Positions 9,599-17,667 of a stretch of 17,667 bases of DNA are shown here, in pieces. Origin of the DNA: Saccoglossus kowalevskii (lineage: Eukaryota; Hemichordata; Enteropneusta; Harrimaniidae); assembly GCF_000003605.2 (NCBI RefSeq), contig NW_003110477.1, positions 27,709-45,375 on the forward strand, written 5' to 3'. The first letter of the stretch is position 1. Every line of letters starts with the position of its first letter. The translations under genes were made by a program, and so were the position numbers. A model generated the notes under the pieces. The model was not told where the DNA came from. It saw nothing but the letters and a program-made list of their open reading frames with translations, and made no database searches.

Positions 9599-10362
9599 CT
9601 GTTGATAACAATAGATATTAAATATATACAGGGTTGTTCAGGTAGCATGCTATATATATATAACTTGATAAGTCCTTTTACCGAAATTTCAAAACAATTG
9701 CAATTCAAAACACAGACGCTGAAGAATGAGACAATGACGGTGGGAACTAAAAGAAACAAATAATTGTGACAGACTCACACAGAAATATCAGCCAAGATTT
9801 ATGTGACTCGAAGAATGCAGAAAACGAACAAATTTTTATTTTTATTTGTAAGTTGCTTGTGAACGGCACAACATTGTACAAGTAGAAAATATTTGATTAT
9901 GGTAACTAGGAATTATATAAGAAAACATTTCTAGGCCAATGTATATAAACACCAAGTACAACAGAGACAATTAGGAGTTTGATCTTTTTGTAAGATGAAT
10001 TGTTTGATTGTCTAGATTTCCGTCGGGAGAATACGATTTGGTAAAGATTGATTACTACAGTAGCTAATATATTTTAGAGCTACAATGGTAAAATAAACTA
10101 TGTTGAAAAGTATACCGGCAAACATCGCCTGTATCTACTGTCACTATATCACAGTTTATTACTAAAATGGTTGCCAACTAAGAGAATGAAATGGGCATCC
10201 ATGTTTCTAGTTGCACCTAACTAATCAAACGCAAATAATGAAGTTGAAAAGAAGAGATATTGAAAAAAAAACAATATTATAAGCTAAAGTAATGCTTGGA
10301 AAACAAGATATTTAGCCATATTTAACAGTCATGAAAAAAAAGGTATTCTAGTCTACATAACT

Positions 10363-10383
10363 ATACCTTCGCGATGAAGGTAT
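10363..10383. repeat. perfect hairpin palindrome, 8-bp arms
   Basis: ATACCTTC (10363-10370) and GAAGGTAT (10376-10383) flank GCGAT. A further aaggtat lies at 10339-10345. The compact perfect hairpin could be the end of a small mobile element, but no partner terminus was found in the intron. Confidence 0.6.
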
Positions 10384-10541
10384 TTTTGTGCCGGTGCACG
10401 TCTGTAAAAATCATAGTTTAAAAAATAGCGTGGAGGTGACGTTAACTAATTTGATATGTGAAGGATATGAAAGATTTTTATCTAATGTAGTGTCAGCACC
10501 TGGTCAAAAAACTATACTACATTTATGTTTCAGTCGTTATA

Positions 10542-10748
10542 TTACTGTAACCGCCTAGTAATGCTGAATCTGTCAGGGGCAACAGGCAAGTAATTGTCCG
10601 TTTCTTCAGTGATTGGAGCAGGTAAGTTCTCAGGAGTTTCTGCATTCAGTTCAAGCGGGTATAGGCGCTCGGGTTTATGTCATGAGGGGTTTCGGTCACG
10701 GTTACATCGTGAATTGGATTGATTCGAATGAGGCAGCAAGATAAACAC
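10542..10748 (-). pseudogene. frameshifted cytoplasmic-tail-like segment in the VWD intron
   Basis: On the minus strand one frame reads CCLIRINPIHDVTVTETPHD then INPSAYTRLN before a TGA. The next frame takes over at the same place and reads ELNAETPENLPAPITEETDN then YLPVAPDRFSITRRLQ, ending at TAA (10542-10544). Together they look like one tail with a single frameshift near 10648-10660: rich in Pro, Thr and Glu, with an ITIM-like SAYTRL and a second tyrosine motif (YLPV). Such tails occur in animal scavenger and MEGF-like receptors, which is an analogy and not a match. No membrane segment is visible upstream. It lies in the intron between the two VWD exons, so it is either a nested pseudogene fragment or a chance frame. 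Confidence 0.35.
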
Positions 10749-10958
10749 CTAACATTGCAACATTAAATGATAAACAAGATACAATGTAATACAATGTTAT
10801 ACTACACAGGTTAACAGTAGAAATCTGAACCATGTAAATAAATAAATTTTGAAATGTTGATTGCAATGGAGCTCTCAGCGATAGAATCTATGTAATTTTT
10901 GAGTTTGCGCAAATTTGTAAGGATACTATTACAATAATCATAATTCACATTTACTTAC

Positions 10959-11197
10959 AAACACATCCCTGCCGATTGTAGTTGTAACAGCATTCCCTTC
11001 TGCATAAACTGTTACTTCAGTAACAGCGGTTTTATTTAGTAATTCTACATAGTGATGTCTAACGGCAACAACAAATGCAGGCATATGATTACACTCTTGA
11101 AATAATACATAAGAGCATCCACCATGTCCATCAAACTTGAAATGTTTTCCATCAAAAGTCTGGTATTGGGGATCGCCCCAGACTGCACTACGAATGT
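10959..11197 (-). CDS. VWD-domain exon 1 (N-terminal part of the domain)
   Basis: A 239-nt exon with acceptor atttcttag before AC at 11197 and a consensus donor TTT|gtaagt after 10959. It enters in phase 1 (two bases, AC, complete a codon) and leaves in phase 0. It encodes RSAVWGDPQYQTFDGKHFKF, then DGHGGCSYVLFQECNH, then VEVTVYAEGN-type strands (seen as AVTEVTVYAEGNAVTTTIG) and ends GRDVF. WGDPxxxTFDGxxFxFxGxCxYVL is the signature opening of a VWD domain; the TFDG and C-x-YVL positions are intact. It joins the exon at 9306-9598 to give a domain of about 176 residues, close to the usual size. No signal peptide lies within this exon. What precedes it is uncertain: a possible 24-nt exon (11798-11821) or the phase-1 donors of the peptide gene upstream. 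Confidence 0.92.
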
Positions 11198-11462
11198 CTA
11201 AGAAATAAAATTATATTTGTTGGACTTGTAACTCTTCTGTTTATTAGGTATGTTTTCGAACAAGTAGACCATGATTTTTGGAAAAACGTTACCATGAATG
11301 TGATTTTATATTTTGAGTTAGAACTTTTCCTGATTGTGTATTTAATACCTCCAATACAGAAGTTATGTTTTAGATATTTTTGTTATCCTTACATCAAATT
11401 TACTTTGTCACATACAATTGTATTGAGTATTGTTTGACATATTGTTTGATATATATATTGAA

Positions 11463-11481
11463 CCCCCCCCCCAAAAAAAAA
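11463..11481. repeat. C10A9 homopolymer junction
   Basis: Ten C followed by nine A. Length is likely to be unreliable in sequence reads. Confidence 0.85.
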
Positions 11482-11797
11482 TACCAGATTTAGTAGGAGG
11501 AATACAACTGTTATAACACTCCACTCGAGCGATAATTCGAAACGATCACTATTTGGATCATATAACCCCAATTTAGACATGTTGTGTGTGTTAATACTTG
11601 AGCCGATTTTGATTCTGCGTTTATGGTGTAAAACAAGTGAAAATCAAAATCAGCATTAATAAAATTAATTATTACCCTTTCACAACTGTTTCAACAACAT
11701 ATTAATAACTCATCAGGCATTTCTTCAACATTCTATGCAAATATCTACTATGTCTACTTTATACACTAGTTAAAATATTAACAACGTTATAATATAC

Positions 11798-11821
11798 CTT
11801 GTACTCTAGTGTTACGATATT
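11798..11821 (-). CDS. possible 24-nt micro-exon upstream of the VWD exons
   Basis: On the minus strand, a branch-point-like tctaac and a T-rich tract lead to an acceptor (tatcaag) before 11821, and AAG|gtatat gives a donor after 11798. The 24 bases are phase 1 at both ends and would add YRNTRVQ and a split codon completed by the VWD exon (G|AC, Asp), keeping the frame open. The support is only splice-site fit and phase; a shorter version using ctag near 11806 is also possible. Confidence 0.3.
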
Positions 11822-12811
11822 CTTGATATTGGATGTAAAAAACAAATTGAAATTGTTAGATAAATGGCATAACAGATGACACTTATTTCATCACATGCAT
11901 TGTATATCCAATTATGTGTTTAACACAATTAATTATGTATTATATACCAAACGTACCCATAATTAACTTGCGAGTCGTTAATGATTAGTTCATGAAAACT
12001 AAATATTATGTTTCACACACGCTCATTATGATCTCCTCCATCAATAAACTGTTAGTATTATACTGCGTAATACAGTGATTATTCAATTGATGGGAACAAA
12101 TCATACTCTGTCGTTGGGCAGATGCTACTAGCAAGGAAGAGTTTAGCCTGTTTGATGTTCAAACTCGTATTAATCAATGCAGTTTTCTAGTTATTTCACA
12201 CAAATGCGACAGATATTAACAACATGCTCTTGCATTTTTTTCAACAAACATCAGTCGGCTGTTACTGGTCTCTTTTACGCCAAACAAACTAACTAATTAA
12301 CATGCTCAAACTAACTTTGGAAACACTGGTGAATGATTCGTAGAAAAATGTATTTTATGATTTAATATTGGAAAATAAAATAAAGTGTAAAACATGCGTG
12401 TGCATTTGATAGAAAATTGCAAACCATTAGATCAATTAACGCAGATTAGGTGGATACATTTATATGATAATTCCATAGTAGTGATATCTCAAATTGTGTT
12501 TATGAGAATTTTGCTACCTATATGCCATTGGTGTTTTATTAGGGAATTCAGATTTCTCTAACGCAATAAATATGCGAAATATAGCACTTCAATGTTTTTT
12601 TCATCGAATCAAAGATTCATGGACAAGAACATTCTGCGCATCAACTTTTACACTGACTTCAAATGAGCAATTTGCTTTGTTTGATTGTTAGTTGTTTGTG
12701 TGCTTAATACGTCCTAAATATACTTTAACGACATTAGATTATAGTCCACGAAAACATCAATTATATTACGTTAGATTTTATCATGATAGTTCATGCATCA
12801 AGTATATAGTA
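11822..12811. other. AT-rich stretch, probably 3' flank of the peptide gene
   Basis: No supported exon. On the minus strand an AATAAA (complement of 12535-12540) lies about 275 bases beyond the stop codon of the defensin-like exon and could be its polyadenylation signal. Confidence 0.4.
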
Positions 12812-12927
12812 TCACAAACTTTTGCAGCATACGTAATCGCCAGTACAGTTGTTAATTCGTCCTTCACGTTCAATCTTTTCATGGCAAAGTGGTCGGCATA
12901 TTCCACCAAATTCCCCACAGGCATCGT
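12812..12927 (-). CDS. defensin-like terminal exon, six-cysteine domain
   Basis: A 116-nt terminal exon with acceptor ttatctag before 12927, entering in phase 1, and TGA at 12812-12814. It encodes DACGEFGGICRPLC, then HEKIEREGRINN, then CTGDYVCCKSL. The spacing C-x6-C-x3-C-x12-C-x5-CC fits beta-defensins and the C-terminal domain of big defensins, whose CRPxC and C-x-x-Y-x-CC features are both present. By analogy the bonds would be C1-C5, C2-C4 and C3-C6, in a secreted host-defence peptide. Two points are unusual: acidic and basic residues nearly cancel in the cysteine domain, unlike the cationic antimicrobial forms, and the hydrophobic N-terminal domain of big defensins is not obvious upstream. 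A decayed copy lies at 423-546. Functions other than direct antimicrobial action are open. Confidence 0.82.
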
Positions 12928-13111
12928 CTAGATAAAATGTATTATATATTAAATATTTGTTTGTTTTTATAATAACCAAGTGTCTTTCAGTCTTTGTAAA
13001 TAGCTTTGGAAAACATCGCAATTGGGGCCAGCCGGGATTAAATAAGAATATTCGTATATATACGCATAAAAAAATACACGACGCGTGCAGCTATGTTGTT
13101 AGTTCTTATAC

Positions 13112-13207
13112 CAGTGATGGTAAATAGAACAATTGTATTTGTTTTCATATCAAACAGCATATCTAAGTCTCTCTCTTTGTGTGATGTTGAAACAGCTGGA
13201 ATATTCT
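13112..13207 (-). CDS. possible optional 96-nt exon of the peptide gene
   Basis: On the minus strand a pyrimidine-rich acceptor (gtatttcttacag) precedes 13207 and ACTG|gtataa gives a moderate donor after 13112. The segment is open and phase 1 at both ends, so it fits between the 27-nt exon and the cysteine exon without changing the frame, raising the product from 86 to 118 residues. It would encode a charged stretch (STSHKERDLDMLFDMK) followed by a short hydrophobic run (TIVLFTIT). In big defensins a hydrophobic domain precedes the cysteine domain; this is a weak positional parallel and no sequence match is claimed. Confidence 0.35.
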
Positions 13208-13636
13208 CTGTAAGAAATACGATAAACTGCAAACTTTTCTTCCACTGCAAACGAAATAAGTAATATTTTATAATATTAATAATATTATAATAATTTTAGC
13301 ATCAGCAAATCACTGCATTATATTTCGTACGATTTTTGTGAAAATCGATTTCACAATTTCATACGCACAAAAACGTGGAAGTTAAAACTACCTTGTTACT
13401 GAGAAATGGACAGGTCTAGAAAAGAGTGGTTACTTACAACAACTTAAGTTGTGAAATTATGAACGTTTAAATGTTAAATTATAACAACATGAATGGATAT
13501 GTGAAGTAGTGTTTAAGAAATCAATTTGACAATTCAATCATAAAATTGAAGATAGTATTAATCACGTCGTTCCTTTTATTTGGATACTGATTTTCAAAAA
13601 GAGCCGTTTTTTCATAGATTTATTACTTCAACTCAC

Positions 13637-13663
13637 CTCCTGCATCTCTATTGCCTTCAATCT
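13637..13663 (-). CDS. 27-nt exon of the defensin-like gene (linker)
   Basis: A strong acceptor (gtttatccctgtag) precedes 13663 and a consensus donor GAG|gtgagt follows 13637. The exon is phase 1 at both ends and encodes IEGNRDAG between two split codons (Lys formed with the preceding exon, Asp with the next). It adds a short hydrophilic linker ahead of the first cysteine. As a symmetric micro-exon it could be skipped without changing the frame. Confidence 0.65.
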
Positions 13664-14758
13664 CTACAGGGATAAACAAAAAAAACGTTACTTGTTATTG
13701 AAGTTGAAATCTTGTCCAAAGTGATAGAAACGAATATTGGACATCGATAAAGATTGGGCATATTTACATAAATATAACAGCGTATATTGCTCGAATAACT
13801 TCATACAATATGATTGCTTACAATTAGTGTCTTTAATTGGAAATGTTCAATGTAAACACATGTATCAGTCGAACGCCGAGTTCAGGTTGAACAATGTTCC
13901 ACATGCATACTGAGCTTCAATCTAACTAAACAAATTGTCGGTTACGTCGTATTGCCAACCGACTATGATAATAAATCAAATTAGCCAACTATATATTGAA
14001 CAGAGCGTGTTCTGCTCCATTCTATTGATTTTAAGCTCGTTAGATAATCGAGCATAACGTAATCACAGCTAAAATTCGTAGCAATTTGTTTTGAATGAGG
14101 AGTTTGGCTTCACGTTATGTGATTTTTCAATCACATTGAACCTACTAAACGCTCAGTTCCAGAAATATATTCACGAGAAAAATCTGACCGCACTTAGAAT
14201 GTGTTCGTAATGTGAATACCAGTCCGGCGGCAGCATTATACACACTGTAAGTATACCAAACACAATTATGAGCGTTAAGTTATGTGAGCACTCATATATC
14301 AATCCGCCGTACAACCAAGGGTCGTAAAATCCGTATCCAATCAAACAGATTGGGACATTTGTTGGATTCCGTGCAAAAATATTCTATATTTCGAAATATT
14401 GCGGCACGCAATAATTCCTAAATCTCGAAATCTTATGCGGCAAAAGTTGTTTCGTAAGTATAAAACCAACAAAGGTAGTGTCGACCCACTATGTTATCAT
14501 ACATAGACGTACAATTACAGTAAAAGAAAGAACTTGCGAAATTCCACTGCACACAAACTCGAATATGACGACGCCAGTAATACTTATAACCTGACACCAA
14601 GAAGAATATGAGTATTCGGCCAGACTATCCAAAGAAATATCCACTTCAATCAGTCCACATAATTTAATTAACGGATTCGAAGATATATAATTGCAACCAC
14701 TAGTCACTGGGTGAGTTTAACAAAAAAATAGTATAACCCTTTAACTGAACTTGACCGG

Positions 14759-15050
14759 TTACATGTAATTATAAGGTCACTTTCAAAATATTTTGATGAA
14801 ATGTTTTTATTCTTAAATAGTCATTATGACAATTTCAAATGTGTGATATGTTATGAGCGAAACTTGGTTAAATTCAAAATTTAGCAATTCCCTTTATAAT
14901 ATCGCAACATACAATTTAATTAAAGCTAACCGAGATAAGTTTCAAGGAGGTTTAGCTGCACTTTACATTCATGGCTCTCTATTATTGTTATGCACTGTGA
15001 ATCGATCCTATTGGAGACCCTCATTAATTATTAAAAAGCTTTCTGTATAG
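14759..15050 (+). mobile_element. endonuclease fragment of a second non-LTR retrotransposon
   Basis: The first part encodes IRSLSKYFDEMFLFLNS and then CVIC; one base out of frame it continues MSETWLNSKFSNSLYNIATY, NLIKANRDKFQGGLAALYI. This matches the N-terminal APE-type endonuclease of CR1/Jockey-like LINEs (NIRSL, then IxxSETWL, then YxxxRxDR..GGxAxYI), with the ETW glutamate present. A 1-base insertion near 14850 separates the two parts. No RT follows, so it is a small remnant. It is antisense within the large intron of the peptide gene and is distinct from the L1/Tx1 copy at 703-3781. Confidence 0.7.
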
Positions 15051-16341
15051 CTCTGTAGACTGCATTGGCACATTGTCAGCTTGTTGAATGTGAACCAGTT
15101 TATGATTGTGTTGACGCAAACGAACAGAATGTTATAACATTTTTAGTAATATCATTAATTATCACCTCCCAACCTCAATTAATAAAAATTAATCTCAATC
15201 AATCCGCACACCATTGATCACTAAAGGTATCCTAACATCTTTCAAAACAAAGCACAAATTTGATTCAAAACGTCACCAAAATATTGGATACATACAAAAT
15301 CATATCGTAACTTACTGAAGAGGCTGTGTAGGACAGCAACGAAAACTTATTATTCAAACTCTATATAAATAGATAATCTCTATGGTTTAGAACGTACTTA
15401 TAGTATACCTGGGAATTTAAGGGGTGTAAATTGATCATAACGTAAATTACAAAACTATCATTACAATATCATTGTCCCTAAAGCTGGAATAATGTTCCAA
15501 GATCCAGACTTTTACTTTTATACAAACTCTGTAATTTTACTCAATCTAACATAGTACTATGGAGAAATGTCCATATCACATTGAACACGATTTTTATGTT
15601 ACAAAAAAATTGCTCAGATTTTCGAGCTCACTTCGTACCTTTCTTTCAAAAACTTAATATACTTCAATAAAATACTGTATTCAAACTTCGCAAATATCAG
15701 AATTGGCTCTTTATTGTCTCTCCGAAGCCAGTCTTTCTATCAACAAACATAATTTAAATCATGCAGCAGCTATTTATTTGAATTCATTACCAAAAAAAAA
15801 AAAAAAACAATAAAAAATAAATTAAATTCAAAACAAAATTAAAACAATATATATTAACCGTTTAACAATATTTGAGTTATATACTATTTTAGTAATGTAG
15901 CCCCTTTTTGAAACGATATACTACTTGGAATTATTTACAATTATTGCATCAATAAATTAATATAGTTGGAAATATCATTATTACAACTCATATGCTGTCA
16001 ATTACTTTTTATAGTTTTCAAACAATTGTGTATGACCCTATATTAAATGCTTTACCTGGATTCATCTTATTATAATTGGGGTGAGATTGATTAGCTGTAA
16101 ATGAACTATAACTGCGTTCCACACAAGATAATAATTTTGAAATTAATATTATTTTTATCATCTTATGTGCATATGTTTTTTCTGGTTATATTAAACTTAA
16201 TTTAAAATTTAATACATAGGGAATTATTGCCAAAAGTTCGTAATGAACATACTCGGAACATAATAATATAATTCACAGGAGTAAACGACAGTCATCCACG
16301 TAGAACGATTTGCAATGTAAGACGGGAAAACAAGAACTTAC
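15051..16341. other. AT-rich intronic stretch
   Basis: No supported exon of the peptide gene. An isolated minus-strand segment (15316-15360), with acceptor tttatatag and donor gtaagt, is open in phase 0/0 but does not fit the phase-1 borders around it. A run of 16 A lies at 15792-15807. Confidence 0.4.
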
Positions 16342-16378
16342 TGACATCATTCGGGGAAAACCAAAGCGATTGTACTTC
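16342..16378 (-). CDS. 37-nt exon of the defensin-like gene (propeptide/linker)
   Basis: A strong acceptor (ttgttattcttacag) precedes 16378 and a consensus donor TCA|gtaagt follows 16342. It enters in phase 0 and leaves in phase 1, encoding EVQSLWFSPNDV and the first base of a Lys codon. Another frame meets a TGA, so the phase is constrained and agrees with both neighbours. The intron to the signal exon is only 121 nt. It probably belongs to a propeptide or spacer just after the signal peptide. Confidence 0.7.
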
Positions 16379-16499
16379 CTGTAAGAATAACAACAGATTT
16401 CAAAATTCAAGATTTCAATATTATATTGGAAGAGATGTATGAAAGAATTTTACAGACAAATACGTTAGATGAACAAAACAATTACTGGTGTATACAAAC

Positions 16500-16580
16500 C
16501 TGTTTGTGTCGAGGCAGTGTTGATCCTGTTGCTGATACAACAAGGGCGGCCGATATTGAGATATATACAGCAAGTAACAT
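16500..16580 (-). CDS. signal-peptide exon of the defensin-like gene
   Basis: Begins with ATG at 16580-16578 and encodes MLLAVYISISAALVVSATGS followed by TLPRHKQ, ending in phase 0 at CAG|gtttgt. The first 16 or so residues form a hydrophobic core ending in small residues (SATGS), the pattern of a secretory signal peptide cleaved near residues 18-20. The ATG sits directly after a typical acceptor (ttctaattgtattttag), with a branch-point-like ctaat, so a 5' UTR exon probably lies further upstream. The donor is weaker than consensus. Confidence 0.72.
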
Positions 16581-17667
16581 CTAAAATACAATTAGAAAAT
16601 ATAACTTCAATAAAATGATATATATGTCAGTTTAGTAGACAAGAAAACATTGGTTTAATGCAATGAACACTGTATATTGCAAAATACCTATCGAACATTA
16701 ATCTCGCCATTGAGACAGAAATTAAGTTCATTCTAATTAACCCTTAGTCAATATGGCAGTTGCATTTCGGTGCATTATATACATAATAAATTCAAAGTCT
16801 TTAGTCAATGATGATTAAAATCAATTTCCAAATTAATTATTAAAGCAAGATCATAGAAGAAGAAACCACAATTGTTTGCAAACAAGAGCATAGACCAGTA
16901 CGTCACATATTTAATATATATCGTTTTCAAAAGACTCGTCATGTTTGAACAACAATTCACTCTTGTATTTAATTCGATATCATGGATTATATTTTAGATT
17001 CTCAACTATTGAAAAAAAAATCATGAATAATATCCACGCAAAACGAGGAGAAACAATTACAATTAGAAATCCATAGAAAAAAAATGAAGGGAAAGCCTAA
17101 AAAACAGATGTACAGGTGTCAGGACAGTTATTCTTAAATTATGACAGTTCGTAATAACAATCTTAATAAATAACACAGACTTTAACGTGTGAATAAGTGA
17201 ATATTTCCGTCATACTCTCATATATTATTCTGTGTATTATTTAGTTAGCTGAATACGTCGTTGTAATTTGTCGAGAGTGTATTTTAATTATGCAATCGGG
17301 GTTTTTGCTAAATAAACCACAACTTATTAACACCGAGCGTTGCAGAATATAAGAAATACCCTGATTGCGAAAACATTTTAGGCATGCATAATATGTACGA
17401 CACTTAACTGTGGAATGCGTTGTATTGTTACATACAGTCAATGATAGCTACAAAGACCACAGGCTATAGGGGTTACAAATGACTATGTATCCAATGATGG
17501 AACATACTCAATTGAGGCTACCTATTCCTGATCTTTGCCAGTACCTTTGTGTCGCTGCTTGACTACTTGCTGCCTGCTACCGCATTGAGCTCCAGATCTG
17601 AACGTGCTACAATAACTTTACTGAGCAGTGCACAGCTACTCTCCTCATCTCCATTGTGTGGGAGAAC
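16581..17667. other. upstream region of the peptide gene
   Basis: No supported coding exon. The last 150 bases (about 17520-17667) are richer in G+C than the rest and could contain a 5' UTR exon or promoter; one possible minus-strand donor is AAG|gtactg near 17545-17555. This is a guess based on composition. Confidence 0.3.

Larger units (their letters stand above)
12812..16580 (-). other. gene model: secreted defensin-like peptide, four coding exons
   Basis: Exons 16580-16500, 16378-16342, 13663-13637 and 12927-12812 join on the minus strand with phases 0, 1 and 1 and no stop until the terminal TGA. The predicted precursor has 86 residues: a signal peptide, a linker of about 30 residues that is not obviously cationic, and a six-cysteine domain. 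Introns are about 121, 2678 and 709 nt. The large one holds a LINE endonuclease fragment on the opposite strand. The model rests on splice-site consensus, matching phases and the sense of the joined product; no transcript was available. Confidence 0.7.

Noticed and set aside
11389-11580. Minus-strand frame with a Phe/Gly tract
   Set aside because: It runs through the C10A9 homopolymer; the residues are an artefact of the repeat.
13038-13250. Unspliced minus-strand frame starting MQWKKSLQF
   Set aside because: The frame crosses a good acceptor and a plausible donor; the spliced 96-nt segment is the more sensible reading.
13821-13829. 9-nt minus-strand segment in phase 1/1 before a gtaagc donor
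   Set aside because: Joined to the 27-nt exon it would give a TAG stop, and its acceptor is weak.
14489-14707. Hydrophobic minus-strand frame starting MTSGCNY
   Set aside because: No recognisable family and no splice sites supporting it; looks like a chance frame.
15316-15360. 45-nt phase 0/0 minus-strand exon candidate
   Set aside because: Its phases do not match the phase-1 exons on either side of the intron.
17241-17441. Minus-strand frame of 66 codons
   Set aside because: No motif and no exon context.

Overview
The window looks like AT-rich, intron-rich DNA from an invertebrate animal, probably a marine one. Coding sequence is sparse and split into short exons with GT-AG borders. The retroelements are animal LINEs, and the two recognisable host domains are a von Willebrand factor D (VWD) domain and a big-defensin/beta-defensin-like six-cysteine domain. 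There is nothing prokaryotic: no operons, no ribosome binding sites, no long host ORFs. I cannot name the species; a lophotrochozoan or an early deuterostome would fit, by inference only.

All convincing host exons lie on the minus strand. Reading in gene direction, a small secreted-peptide gene runs from 16580 down to 12812: a signal-peptide exon (16580-16500), a 37-nt exon (16378-16342), a 27-nt exon (13663-13637) and a terminal exon (12927-12812) with the cysteine pattern C-x6-C-x3-C-x12-C-x5-CC. The splice phases fit together (0, 1, 1) and predict an 86-residue precursor. A further 96-nt segment (13207-13112), phase 1 at both ends, could be an optional exon. Downstream come two exons (11197-10959 and 9598-9306) that join in phase 0 to give one nearly complete VWD domain, with a possible 24-nt micro-exon before them. 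At the far end (546-423) lies a decayed second copy of the defensin-like terminal exon, in the same orientation, with the same splice-acceptor layout and the same stop position. The shared phase-1 borders leave open whether the defensin-like exon and the VWD exons are separate tandem genes or alternative 3' ends of one secreted-protein locus.

The plus strand carries transposon remains. From about 703 to 3781 lies a 5'-truncated L1/Tx1-type LINE: end of the endonuclease, reverse transcriptase, and a C-terminal CCHC zinc knuckle. It is broken by frameshifts and stops, has lost the YADD motif, and has Glu in place of the catalytic Asp of RT motif A. A second, endonuclease-only fragment of another LINE (14759-15050) sits inside the large intron of the peptide gene. 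Between the VWD exons lies a frameshifted minus-strand stretch (about 10748-10542) that reads like a tyrosine-motif cytoplasmic tail.

The remaining AT-rich sequence (3782-6480, 6730-9300, 11822-12811, 15051-16341, 16581-17667) holds small repeats: a degraded 103-bp tandem repeat (4731-4985) whose core substitutions fall at every third base, a 24-T tract inside an ambiguous lysine-rich frame (6478-6699), short palindromes and microsatellites. I see no tRNA, rRNA, CRISPR array or bacterial-type element.
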